Origin: Bacillota bacterium
GTDB taxonomy: Bacteria > Bacillota_I > Bacilli_A > ML615J-28 > CAG-698
Length of the DNA stretch: 64,000 nucleotides
Direction: 5' to 3'
Assembly: GCA_023410025.1 (NCBI GenBank)
Contig: JAEYQM010000030.1
Coordinates: 23,868 to 87,867 of the forward strand
The notes under the pieces are model-generated. The model had not been told where the DNA came from and did no database searches. It saw only the letters and a list, made by a program, of their open reading frames with translations. Positions 16,797 to 24,911 of this stretch are shown here, piece after piece. Positions within the stretch are counted from its first letter, which is position 1, and each line of letters opens with the position of its first letter. A program made the translations under genes and the position numbers.

Positions 16797-17783
16797 TTAT
16801 TTAGTTGACTCTCTCCAGATAACTCTGTATTCAACAAACACATTCTCTGGTTTAAACTCATCTGGGCTCTTCATAAGGTTTGTTAATTTTTCCATTGCTA
16901 CGTTACCAATTTCATAAATTGGAGTTTCCACACATGTTAATTTAGGTAAAGATAATTCAGCATATCTGGTATTTTGGAAACCTATAACTTGCATATCTTC
17001 AGGAACCTTAATTCCCATTTTACTTGCAACATTCATTAATGAGATTGCCATAGAGTCGCGTACTGATAAAACAACCTCAGGAACAACTTTTTCTAAGAAA
17101 TCTTTAAATTGCTTTTCATTAATCGATAAGTCTCCACTAGAACGTAAAACTTTAGGTTCTAAATTAGCTTCTTTCATTGCTCTATTATAGCCTTCTTCTT
17201 TAAATTCATTTACAGAATATTTATGTTCTGTAGTCATAAAGTAGACATTCTTATTGCCTCTACTTATCATTTCCTTAGTAATGCGATATGAACATTCTTC
17301 ATTATCTATAGATACGCTACCGAAGTTCTTGCTCTTTGATAAAGCATTTACGAAAACAACAGGAACTGGAGTATGATCTATTAAGTGATAAATATCTGCT
17401 GTCATTTCATCATTCATGAATAAGATACCATCTACACTTGATGCTATAATCTCTGACCATGATTCTAATTTATTTTCATCATCTTTTAATACAAAAAGAC
17501 GAATTGAGTAACCATATTTTTTAGCACTATCGACAATACCTTGGATCATTTCTGAAATAGAAGCCCTCAATATAGTTGGAACAACCACTGCTACAGTTGT
17601 AGATTTTCTACTTGCAAGTCCCCTAGCATTTGCATTAGGTTTATATCCTTTTTCTTTAATAATTCTTAATACTTTATCTCTTGTTGCTTTTTTAACTTTT
17701 TCAGGATGATTTAATACCCTTGACACTGTTGCTAAACTTACTCCTGCAGCTCCTGCTATATCGTATATTTTGGCTTGATTCAT
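16797..17783 (-). CDS. ccpA: LacI-family regulator, CcpA-like
   Basis: 328 residues. N-terminal helix-turn-helix IYDIAGAAGVSLATVSRVLN (residues ~6-25) and hinge NARGLASRKSTTVAVVVPT. In the effector domain, IGFQNTRYAELSLPKLT and the C-terminal end VEYRVIWRESTK are close to Bacillus CcpA (FDNTR, RIEFRQSTK). CcpA with HPr-Ser-P represses or activates carbon-responsive genes through cre sites. Synteny (murC upstream, tyrS downstream) supports ccpA. Residues 150-230 diverge more, so a CcpA paralogue remains possible. Ribosome site AGAGGTGATT before ATG 17783. Confidence 0.75.
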   Translation of the reverse strand: MNQAKIYDIAGAAGVSLATVSRVLNHPEKVKKATRDKVLRIIKEKGYKPNANARGLASRKSTTVAVVVPTILRASISEMIQGIVDSAKKYGYSIRLFVLKDDENKLESWSEIIASSVDGILFMNDEMTADIYHLIDHTPVPVVFVNALSKSKNFGSVSIDNEECSYRITKEMISRGNKNVYFMTTEHKYSVNEFKEEGYNRAMKEANLEPKVLRSSGDLSINEKQFKDFLEKVVPEVVLSVRDSMAISLMNVASKMGIKVPEDMQVIGFQNTRYAELSLPKLTCVETPIYEIGNVAMEKLTNLMKSPDEFKPENVFVEYRVIWRESTK

Positions 17784-17835
17784 CTAATCACCTCTTCTTT
17801 TTATATTCTTATTTTACCACACAATGAAAATTATC

Positions 17836-19122
17836 TCAAGTGTTTTCACTTATAATTTTCAAAAAATCTTTCCTTATATTACCAGCACCCATATATACTA
17901 CAACTATATCCTTAGATTCATTTAGAATCTTTTTTATTTTTCTATAACTATATTTTTCAAATCCACTAAATATACTTTTTACTTTTTTCTCTAAAATAAA
18001 ACTTTTTTTCTCTCGTTTTGAAGTAAATGTTTTACAAATATATTTGTTATTAATATCACTAAAACATTCTACAAACTCATCTTTAAGATTAATTGTTCTT
18101 GTATAGGTGTGTGGTTGGAATACTACATATATTTGTTTATTATAAAACCTGTATTTTATTGTCTCTAAACATTTTTTAATTTCTGTTGGATGATGAGAAT
18201 AATCATCTACAATGATATTACTATTATATTTATATATTTGCATTCTTCTATTTGGAAGTTTATAATCACTAACTACTTTTTCTAAGTTATTTATATTTTT
18301 TCCCAACAATGAATAAACTAATACCGATGCCATAAAATTAGACAGCATATAACCTTCAGTAAAAGGAACATTTATAAAGTGTTTTTTAGAAAATACAGTC
18401 AAAACAATTAGTGAACGTTCTTTATATTTTCGTATTACTTCACAATATACATCACTTTTTTTATTAAATCCAAATGTATATTTCTTTTCATGTTTTATCT
18501 TACTTGCATATGGACAATCATTATTTACTATTACTACTTTGCTTTTATCTGCTGCTTTTTGAAAAGAATTAAAAGTATCATCAATATTAACAAAAAAATC
18601 CGGATGATCAAAATCAATATTATTAATTACTAAATAATCAAAATTAAATTTTAAAAAATTATTTTTATATTCACAGGCTTCAAATATTAAATATTTATAA
18701 TCACTTTCACCAAACCCAGTCCCATCCCCAACAATACTACATATTTTTTCATCTTTTAGTAATGTTGATAATAATTTAGTTGTTGTTGTTTTTCCATGAG
18801 TTCCACTTATCCCTACTTTAAAACAATTAAAAAACTCTTCTATAAATTCTTGATAATAATAATGTTTATAATTTCGTTTTTTTATTTCTTTTACTTCGAT
18901 ATGATTTTCATCATATGCTTTACTTATAATATATATTTTATCTTTAGTAATATTTTTTTTATTAAACTTTTCTATTTTAACATTTAAATTTTTTAAGATA
19001 TCATCTGTAAAGAAAACTTCACTTACGTCACTACCCGTAACTTCATGACCAAGTGAAGAAAGAACACCCGCAAGGGCTGCCATACCCGTACCCTTTATTC
19101 CAATTAAATGATATTTGCCCAT
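17836..19122 (-). CDS. murC: UDP-N-acetylmuramate--L-alanine ligase
   Basis: 428 residues, normal for MurC. It adds L-Ala to UDP-MurNAc in cytoplasmic peptidoglycan synthesis. Motifs: HLIGIKGTGMAALAG at the N-terminus, P-loop GISGTHGKTTTTKLL, NIDFDHPDFF, and DDYSHHPTEI near 300. Start ATG 19122 (MGKYHL) has AGGGG 6 nt upstream; the ATG two codons earlier is too close to it. It proves a wall-bearing organism, unlike true Mollicutes. Order murC-ccpA-tyrS as in Bacillus. Confidence 0.95.
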   Translation of the reverse strand: MGKYHLIGIKGTGMAALAGVLSSLGHEVTGSDVSEVFFTDDILKNLNVKIEKFNKKNITKDKIYIISKAYDENHIEVKEIKKRNYKHYYYQEFIEEFFNCFKVGISGTHGKTTTTKLLSTLLKDEKICSIVGDGTGFGESDYKYLIFEACEYKNNFLKFNFDYLVINNIDFDHPDFFVNIDDTFNSFQKAADKSKVVIVNNDCPYASKIKHEKKYTFGFNKKSDVYCEVIRKYKERSLIVLTVFSKKHFINVPFTEGYMLSNFMASVLVYSLLGKNINNLEKVVSDYKLPNRRMQIYKYNSNIIVDDYSHHPTEIKKCLETIKYRFYNKQIYVVFQPHTYTRTINLKDEFVECFSDINNKYICKTFTSKREKKSFILEKKVKSIFSGFEKYSYRKIKKILNESKDIVVVYMGAGNIRKDFLKIISENT

Positions 19123-19165
19123 TTTCATCCCCTAGTTAATATATGTAATGGGCGTTAAAAAGGAA

Positions 19166-19191
19166 ACAAAAAAAAGCAGTTTCCTGCTTTC
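19166..19191 (-). terminator. Terminator of rplS
   Basis: AAAGCAG-GAAA-CTGCTTT followed by T-run on the minus strand. Confidence 0.85.
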
Positions 19192-19192
19192 C

Positions 19193-19543
19193 TTATTGAC
19201 GTTCTTTGATACGAGCTGCTTTAGCTGATAAAGTACGAATGTAATTTAATTTAGCACGTCTTACTTTACCTTTACGTAATACTACAATTGAACCAATGTT
19301 TGGAGTATGGATTGGGAAAGTTCTTTCCACACCAATTCCGTATGAGATTTTACGTACTGTGAAAGTTTCACTAACTCCACTTCCGCGTCTTTTAATTACT
19401 AATCCTTCGAATGCTTGTAGACGTTCGCGGTTACCTTCTTCTTTAATCTTAACTAATACTTTTACAGTATCACCAGGACGAAATTCAGGCACATCTTTTT
19501 TAATGTATTCATTAGTAATTGCTGCGATTAATTGTTGACTCAT
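19193..19543 (-). CDS. rplS: 50S ribosomal protein L19
   Basis: 116 residues, normal length. Conserved [47 protein letters not shown] and [12 protein letters not shown]19 sits at the subunit interface. Start ATG 19543 with AAGGAG upstream. Downstream of trmD but transcribed from its own promoter with a structured leader. Confidence 0.97.
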   Translation of the reverse strand: MSQQLIAAITNEYIKKDVPEFRPGDTVKVLVKIKEEGNRERLQAFEGLVIKRRGSGVSETFTVRKISYGIGVERTFPIHTPNIGSIVVLRKGKVRRAKLNYIRTLSAKAARIKERQ

Positions 19544-19547
19544 TTAA

Positions 19548-19625
19548 TTCACGCTCCTTTTTCTTCCAATGTTCATATCTATCATGATAATAGTAGCGGA
19601 ACATCGTGTCTAATCTTTCGATCTA
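19548..19625 (-). promoter_or_regulatory. Candidate L19 leader RNA
   Basis: The ~80-nt 5' leader of rplS contains a hairpin AATCTT...AAGATT and a second element ATGTTCCGCTA...GAACAT that can pair. This resembles the autoregulatory L19 leader of Bacilli. The match is by position and partial sequence memory; a covariance-model search would decide. Confidence 0.5.
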
Positions 19626-19629
19626 TAAG

Positions 19630-19658
19630 ATTATACTATATAAACCAATAAAAGTCAA
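19630..19658 (-). promoter_or_regulatory. Promoter of rplS
   Basis: Minus strand TTGACT (19653-19658), 17 bp, TATAAT (19630-19635). Confidence 0.82.
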
Positions 19659-19685
19659 CTTCTGTTTTATTTATATAAACTAAGT

Positions 19686-20414
19686 TTATTTATTAATTTC
19701 TTCCTTAATAAGCTTAAGCATCTTTATATCTTCTTTAGATAATTTTGCTTCATCAATAAGATCTGGTCTTTTAATATATGTCTTCTTTAAGGAAGTATAT
19801 CTTTTGTATTCAGCAATCCTTTGATGATTTCCTGATAGTAAAACTTCTGGAACTTCATAGCCATCATATATAGCAGGTTTTGTATATTGAGGATATTCTA
19901 GTAATCCATCACTATAACTTTCTTCCATTATCGATGAATCATTAATTCCGCCAGGAACCAGTCTACTTACACTATCAATAATAGCTAAGGCAGCAATTTC
20001 CCCACCTGTTAAGACATATTCACCAATCGATATTTCTTCATCAACATAATTTAATAAACGCTCATCAAATCCTTCATAATGACCACAAATAACAATTAAA
20101 TGATCCTTCTTGGAAAATTCTTGTGCTTTATGTTGATTATAGATATTTCCAGCTGGAGTAGTGATGATTTTGTGGGCTTTATTATACCCATCTATACTTT
20201 TTAAACAATCAACAATTGGTTGAAGAGTTAGTAACATTCCTGCTCCTCCACCATATACCGTATCATCTACTTTTTTATGTTTATTTAAACTAAAAGTTCT
20301 AAAATCATGAACTCTAATAGTTACTAATTCTTTATCAATTATTCTTTTTATTATTGAAGCATTTATTACCCCTTGAATCATTTCCGGAAATAATGTCAAC
20401 ACATCAATTATCAT
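19686..20414 (-). CDS. trmD: tRNA (guanine-N1)-methyltransferase TrmD
   Basis: 242 residues. It methylates G37 of tRNAs using S-adenosylmethionine, preventing frameshifting. SPOUT trefoil-knot motifs are visible: LTLFPEMI at the N-terminus, CGHYEGFDERL, and SIGEYVLTGGEIAALAIIDSVSRLVPG. Start overlaps the rimM stop as ATGA. The rimM-trmD order is universal in Bacilli. Confidence 0.96.
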   Translation of the reverse strand: MIIDVLTLFPEMIQGVINASIIKRIIDKELVTIRVHDFRTFSLNKHKKVDDTVYGGGAGMLLTLQPIVDCLKSIDGYNKAHKIITTPAGNIYNQHKAQEFSKKDHLIVICGHYEGFDERLLNYVDEEISIGEYVLTGGEIAALAIIDSVSRLVPGGINDSSIMEESYSDGLLEYPQYTKPAIYDGYEVPEVLLSGNHQRIAEYKRYTSLKKTYIKRPDLIDEAKLSKEDIKMLKLIKEEINK

Positions 20415-20893
20415 AATAATCCCTCAATCGTCTCTACTATAATTCTATCATCTTTAATTTCTTTAATAAATTCATCAACAAAAGGAATTAAAATTTTTTT
20501 CTTATCGTTTCTAGCTTCTAAAATATATCCTTGAGGAACAACTATCATATCCGTTACTTCTCCTAAATATTCATCATTTGTTGAGTAAAGTTTTAGGCCA
20601 ACAATATCTTCAATAAAATATTCACCATCTTCTAAATCTGTTTCTAAATGTTTTGTATAAATATTACATTCAACATATTCTAAAACATCATTAATGTTAG
20701 TTTTGTTATTAAATGTAATTAAATCCATATCTTTATGAACACGATGAGAGTTAATTACTATCTCAATGTCTTTATTATCTTTTTTAATATATAGAGTATT
20801 ACCTTTTTTGAAGCGATTAAAATCACTTTCTGATTTAACCTTTACTTCACCTTTAATACCATGAGTACCTACAATTTTACCAACTAAATACAT
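20411..20893 (-). CDS. rimM: Ribosome maturation factor RimM
   Basis: 160 residues. Helps process the 30S head with S19. N-terminal VGKIVGTHGIKGEVKVKSESD and the PRC-barrel part (EYFIEDIVGLKLY, LGEVTDMIVVPQGYILEARN, ILIPFVDEFIKEID-like) are clear. Start ATG 20893 with GGAG; the longer in-frame start lacks a ribosome site. Here it lies 51 bp after a metal ATPase gene rather than next to khpA. Confidence 0.94.
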   Translation of the reverse strand: MYLVGKIVGTHGIKGEVKVKSESDFNRFKKGNTLYIKKDNKDIEIVINSHRVHKDMDLITFNNKTNINDVLEYVECNIYTKHLETDLEDGEYFIEDIVGLKLYSTNDEYLGEVTDMIVVPQGYILEARNDKKKILIPFVDEFIKEIKDDRIIVETIEGLL

Positions 20894-20943
20894 AAATATC
20901 TCCAATCTATTTTTTACTTTCAAAAATAACAAGCAATAGCTTG

Positions 20944-23286
20944 TTATTTCTTAAATTTTGCTGCTCTTAATGAATTTAATATTGCAATTAATGATACACC
21001 AACATCAGCAAATATAGCATCCCACATATGTGATATTTCTAAAGGAGCTAATATTAACACAAGAGCTTTAATAATTAAAGCAAGACAAATATTTTGAATT
21101 ACGATTTTTTTTGTCTTTTTTGCAATTTTTATAGCAAGAGGTATTTTTGTTAGATCATCATCCATCAATACTATATCGGCTACTTTAATAGCGGCATCAC
21201 TACCAAAACCACCCATAGCTATACCTACATCAGCACTACTTAATACTGGGGCATCATTAACACCATCACCAATAAATATTTGTTTTCTATTATCATCCTT
21301 ACGAAGTTTTCGTAATTTTTTAACCTTATCTACAGGCATCATCTCATAATATACATCATTTATACCTAAATCACTTGCTACTTTTTTTGCAACATTTTCC
21401 TTATCACCAGTAATCATAGCAACATTAATTTTCATTTTTTGTAATTCTTTGATTACATCTTTAGCTTCAGGTTTTATAATATCGCGAATTATAATATATC
21501 CTACATATTCTAAATTCTTGGCAACATATACAACAACTCCATCAGTATCAATTGATGGAACTTTAATTTTAAGTTTTGCCATAAAATTATCATTCCCAAC
21601 AGAAATGTCGTCATCGTCTAAATATATTCTTGCACCTAGTCTAGTTGACTTAGCATGAATTTTAATTTTTTCTTCTTCAATATTATCTTTACCATATTCA
21701 TTTACAATTGATTTTGCTATCGGATGGCTACTAATTGTTTCACAATGAGCAGCAAGCCTTAATACATCCTCATCATTTTCACTAACAACTTGTTCGACAC
21801 TAAATTCACCCTTAGTAAGAGTTCCAGTTTTATCAAAAACAGCTGAACCAACATTTGATAATGCTTCAAGATAATTACTTCCTTTAACTAAGATACCATG
21901 TTTACTTGCTCCACCAATTCCTCCAAAAAATCCTAAAGGAATTGAAATTACTAAGGCACATGGACATGATGCAACTAAGAATATCATCGAAGCATAAATT
22001 GTTACTTTAAAATCATCCCATGTTGGTGCAATTTTAAGAAGTGGTGATAATGCCCACAAAAGTGCCATAATTACAATAGTTGGTGTATAATACTTCGCAA
22101 GTTTTGTAACTAATGTTTCTGTTTTTGCTTTTAAACTACTTGCATTTTCTACCATTTGTAATATTTGTGATAAAGTTGAATCATTATAAATTTTTTCCAC
22201 TTTAATTGTTAGTGTACCATTGGTATTAATTGAACCAGATATTACTTGGCTACCAACACTTACATCAATATATTTTGTTTCACCAGTTAAACTTGATACA
22301 TCAAGTGAGGCCTCTCCCGTCAAAACGACACCATCTAAAGGTATTCTTTCTCCTGTTTTTACTAAAATGATATCTCCAACCACTATTTCAAGTGGATCAA
22401 CTTCAATGCTTTCCCCATTTATTAAAAGCCTTGCATGAGTAGGTTGAATATCTAATAAAGAGGAAATTGACTTTCTTGTTTTATTAACTGCATTTTCTTG
22501 TAATAATTCGCCAATTTTATAAAAAATCATTACTGATACAGCTTCTTCATAATAACCAATTCCTAAAGCAACTAAAGTTGCCAGTGTCATTAAAAATTTT
22601 TCATCAAATAGTCTTCCATTAACGATATTTTTAAATGCACCTGTTATTACATCTTTTCCTAAAAGGGCATAGGCTATCAAATAAAAGGCAATAACAAAAA
22701 CATCAGGAATTTTAATATCCCAAAATTCTAACAATGAGAACTTAACAATTACACCAAGTAAGAATAAAGCTGTCCCAATTATAAATGAAAACTTATCCCA
22801 CCCAGAAATTTTAATATTATCATGTTCTCTTTTTTTATGTTCAAGATTAGTTCTAACTTTAATACCATTGTCGACACTTGATGCAATTGTCTGAACACTA
22901 CTCATTAAGTTATCCACATTTGCAAGATCATCAGTTTCGATAATAAAACGAGAAGTTGCAAAGTCAACAACGATAAATTTATGTTTAATCGTTCTTTTAG
23001 CAATCCTTTCAATTTTACCAGCACAATTAGCACAATCTAAGCCATCAAGAATAAAAACTTTACGAACTGAAGTTGTCGATTTTAAATCATTAAATAAAAC
23101 ACCATTACTTGTTAATATATCTTCAATTCTATATAATGTATCATCATTATCAATACTAAAACTAAGAACCAAAGAAGATCTGTTTAGTTCATAATCTAAG
23201 TTTGGAAAAACATTAGAAAAATCATTCTCTAATTTATCTAAAACTTGGGTGTTTTTTAGCCCACTTAAAATATATTCCCTTTTCAT
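20944..23286 (-). CDS. P1B-type Zn/Cd/Pb-exporting ATPase (CadA/ZntA type)
   Basis: 780 residues. An HMA domain with the metal-binding DGLDCANCAGKIE (Cys85/Cys88) is preceded by a related N-terminal domain (1-70) with no CxxC. Membrane motif SCPCALVISIP, phosphorylation loop FDKTGTLTKGE, the HP motif ISSHPIAKS, and hinge GDGVNDAPVLSSADVGIAMG follow. CPC plus GMxCxxC-like HMA points to divalent soft-metal export rather than copper. Its start overlaps the stop of the ArsR/SmtB regulator as ATGA, so the two form one metal-responsive operon. Confidence 0.92.
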   Translation of the reverse strand: MKREYILSGLKNTQVLDKLENDFSNVFPNLDYELNRSSLVLSFSIDNDDTLYRIEDILTSNGVLFNDLKSTTSVRKVFILDGLDCANCAGKIERIAKRTIKHKFIVVDFATSRFIIETDDLANVDNLMSSVQTIASSVDNGIKVRTNLEHKKREHDNIKISGWDKFSFIIGTALFLLGVIVKFSLLEFWDIKIPDVFVIAFYLIAYALLGKDVITGAFKNIVNGRLFDEKFLMTLATLVALGIGYYEEAVSVMIFYKIGELLQENAVNKTRKSISSLLDIQPTHARLLINGESIEVDPLEIVVGDIILVKTGERIPLDGVVLTGEASLDVSSLTGETKYIDVSVGSQVISGSINTNGTLTIKVEKIYNDSTLSQILQMVENASSLKAKTETLVTKLAKYYTPTIVIMALLWALSPLLKIAPTWDDFKVTIYASMIFLVASCPCALVISIPLGFFGGIGGASKHGILVKGSNYLEALSNVGSAVFDKTGTLTKGEFSVEQVVSENDEDVLRLAAHCETISSHPIAKSIVNEYGKDNIEEEKIKIHAKSTRLGARIYLDDDDISVGNDNFMAKLKIKVPSIDTDGVVVYVAKNLEYVGYIIIRDIIKPEAKDVIKELQKMKINVAMITGDKENVAKKVASDLGINDVYYEMMPVDKVKKLRKLRKDDNRKQIFIGDGVNDAPVLSSADVGIAMGGFGSDAAIKVADIVLMDDDLTKIPLAIKIAKKTKKIVIQNICLALIIKALVLILAPLEISHMWDAIFADVGVSLIAILNSLRAAKFKK

Positions 23287-23573
23287 TCTTCTCCCCTACA
23301 GTCATTTATATGTTTACTAACTTGGTCAATAATCATCTTAACATGACTATCACTTATATAATATAATCTTTCTTTTCCAATTTGGTTAAATCTAACAATA
23401 TCAGCATCTCTTAAAATTTTCAACTGATGTGATACAGCTGATTGACTAATACCAGTATCTTTACAAATACAGTTAACATTTTTAGATTCATTAAAAATAG
23501 AATCGATTATTGCTAACCTAGTCTCATCTCCGAGTGCTTTAAAAATTGAAACACTTTTATCTTTATTAATCAT
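23283..23573 (-). CDS. ArsR/SmtB-family metal sensor repressor (CadC/CzrA type)
   Basis: 96 residues, winged helix with FKALGDETRLAIIDSI and recognition helix ISQSAVSHQLKILRDADIV. Two metal sites can be seen: CxC at Cys35/Cys37 (alpha-3 site, as in CadC/ArsR) and D-S-H then H eleven residues later in the last helix (alpha-5 site of SmtB/CzrA). Predicted to repress the operon until Zn, Cd or Pb binds. A matching operator lies just upstream (23585-23604). Co-translated with the ATPase. Confidence 0.92.
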   Translation of the reverse strand: MINKDKSVSIFKALGDETRLAIIDSIFNESKNVNCICKDTGISQSAVSHQLKILRDADIVRFNQIGKERLYYISDSHVKMIIDQVSKHINDCRGEE

Positions 23574-23584
23574 AATGCCCCCAT

Positions 23585-23604
23585 ATATGAATAGATACTC
23601 ATAT
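23585..23604. promoter_or_regulatory. ArsR/SmtB operator
   Basis: 20-bp imperfect palindrome ATATGAATAGATACTCATAT, arms ATATGA/TCATAT, the standard operator form of SmtB/CzrA-type repressors. It covers the predicted transcription start just after the -10. Confidence 0.8.
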
Positions 23605-23608
23605 GAAT

Positions 23609-23637
23609 ATTATACATTCATTATAATTATATGTCAA
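23609..23637 (-). promoter_or_regulatory. Promoter of the metal-resistance operon
   Basis: Perfect consensus on the minus strand: TTGACA (23632-23637), 17 bp, TATAAT (23609-23614), next to the operator. Confidence 0.88.
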
Positions 23638-23663
23638 CACAATAAAGATTTATAATTTTATAT

Positions 23664-23692
23664 CAAAAAAAAATAGGCATAGCCTATTTTTT
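23664..23692 (-). terminator. Terminator of rpsP-khpA
   Basis: AAAATAGGC-TA-TGCCTATTTT followed by nine T on the minus strand, directly after khpA. Confidence 0.85.
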
Positions 23693-23942
23693 AAAAAGCA
23701 TCAATTGAAATTTCGATTCTTTTGCCTTCACGTGCAGCACAAGCAAAAGCAATTGTTCTAATGGCATTTGCAACACGGCCTTTTTTTCCAATAACTCTAC
23801 CTAAATCGGCTTGATTAACCATTACTTGTAAAGTGATTGATTCAGCTTCTTCAGAAAATATCTTAACTTTTACTTCATTAGGATAAATCACTAACGGAGC
23901 AATTAAATCTGTTAAGAATTTCTCGTAATTAATTCCAGCCAT
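23691..23942 (-). CDS. khpA: KH-domain RNA-binding protein KhpA
   Basis: 83 residues, a single KH domain with the GxxG loop in LGRVIGKKGRVANAIRTI. KhpA (YlqC) forms a complex with KhpB/EloR and is linked to cell elongation in other Bacillota. Start ATG 23942 (MAGINYEKF) uses the GGTGAT site; the longer in-frame start begins inside that site. Directly follows rpsP, as in Bacillus. Confidence 0.9.
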   Translation of the reverse strand: MAGINYEKFLTDLIAPLVIYPNEVKVKIFSEEAESITLQVMVNQADLGRVIGKKGRVANAIRTIAFACAAREGKRIEISIDAF

Positions 23943-23951
23943 TAGCATCAC

Positions 23952-24212
23952 CTACTTTTTATTTGTAAACTTGTCAGTAATGCCTAATTTATTGAATAAC
24001 GCTTTAACAGTGTCAGTTGGTTGTGCACCATTTGTTAACCAGTTTAATGCTTTTTCTTCATCAATTTTAACTTGGTTTTCTTTCATAAGTGGATGATATG
24101 TTCCAATTACTTCTAAGAATTGACCATCACGAGGACTTCTTGAATCAGCAGCAACTACACGGTAGAATGGGCGTTTATGTGAACCAAATCTTTGTAATCT
24201 AATTTTTACCAT
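23952..24212 (-). CDS. rpsP: 30S ribosomal protein S16
   Basis: 86 residues. [29 protein letters not shown] at the N-terminus is the S16 signature region, followed by IGTYHP. Early 30S assembly protein. Start ATG 24212 with AAGGAG. First gene of rpsP-khpA, with a consensus promoter. Confidence 0.97.
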   Translation of the reverse strand: MVKIRLQRFGSHKRPFYRVVAADSRSPRDGQFLEVIGTYHPLMKENQVKIDEEKALNWLTNGAQPTDTVKALFNKLGITDKFTNKK

Positions 24213-24236
24213 ATTAATAATCTCCTTTTTAAGAAC

Positions 24237-24265
24237 ATTATACTCTATTTAAAAAATGCTGTCAA
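24237..24265 (-). promoter_or_regulatory. Promoter of rpsP
   Basis: Minus strand TTGACA (24260-24265), 17 bp, TATAAT (24237-24242). The -35 is part of the terminator stem of the upstream ylbDE unit. Confidence 0.85.
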
Positions 24266-24284
24266 GTATTTTTTCTTGACAGCG
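24250..24284 (-). terminator. Terminator of ylbD-ylbE
   Basis: GCTGTCAAG...CTTGACAGC hairpin followed by ATTTTTT on the minus strand. Its 3' arm contains the rpsP -35 hexamer. Confidence 0.82.
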
Positions 24285-24512
24285 TTAATTTTTATTCATA
24301 TATTTCATCAGGGCATTTGCAAAATTGATTTGATTTTGGAGTTTTTCAAGTTTATCCCTTGTTGTTAACTTCAAAGCTTTTTTAACTTCACTTTCAAATA
24401 AAGAGTAATTTTTAGGATCATCATCTAGATATTGATACCATTTCGGATGATATCGTAAATAATTTAGATACCCTTCATTTTCATACAGTTTTTCTAGTAT
24501 TTTTCTATCCAT
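24285..24512 (-). CDS. ylbE: YlbE-like protein
   Basis: 75 residues. The pattern YLRYHPKWYQYLDDDP...LFESEVKKALK matches Bacillus YlbE (FLREQPxWYRxLxRxP, ~79 residues), a small protein of unknown role. Starts immediately after the ylbD stop with GGTGGGAT, so the pair is co-translated, as in Bacillus. No TM segment. Confidence 0.78.
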   Translation of the reverse strand: MDRKILEKLYENEGYLNYLRYHPKWYQYLDDDPKNYSLFESEVKKALKLTTRDKLEKLQNQINFANALMKYMNKN

Positions 24513-24866
24513 CTAATCCCACCAGTCTGAATACAGACTGCTTACTTGTGGTAGTTTTGGTGTTTTTCCACCTGTAAATGTTTGGGCTATTTGGATAACT
24601 TTTTGAGCTGTATTTAAAGTTCTATTTAATGAATCAGGATTAATCTTTTGAATATGACCAACAATGCTTTTAATACTATCTATATTAAGCGGTTCTTTAG
24701 TTTCTTGTTGGACAACTTTTTGGAATTTACCCCAATCACTGTGTTCCCCATATAGAACCCATTCCTCATATATATTTTGCCAAGTTGTTTTACCACTTTT
24801 TACTTCATCTCGTAGTAATGGATATTTATTTACAAATGCACGAAACTCATCCATACGTGATTCCAT
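24513..24866 (-). CDS. ylbD: YlbD-like putative spore coat protein
   Basis: 117 residues. FRAFVNKYPLLRDEVKSGKTTWQNIYEEWVLYGE is closely like Bacillus YlbD (KxFVxKHPKMVxEVRxGxKTWQEIYEDWYLLGE), annotated as a coat protein. Ends SSLYSDWWD. Strong ribosome site AGGAGGGAT before ATG 24866. First gene of ylbD-ylbE. Supports a sporulating host. Confidence 0.8.
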   Translation of the reverse strand: MESRMDEFRAFVNKYPLLRDEVKSGKTTWQNIYEEWVLYGEHSDWGKFQKVVQQETKEPLNIDSIKSIVGHIQKINPDSLNRTLNTAQKVIQIAQTFTGGKTPKLPQVSSLYSDWWD

Positions 24867-24911
24867 ATTATCCCTCCTGTTATAGTTTATTATCTAACTA
24901 TAAATTTGGTG

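Noticed and set aside
20411..20414. Possible use of genetic code 4 (UGA = Trp), given the Mollicutes-like AT content
   Set aside because: rimM, rbfA, arsR and others end in TGA with a new start overlapping, and Trp is always TGG in recognised proteins.
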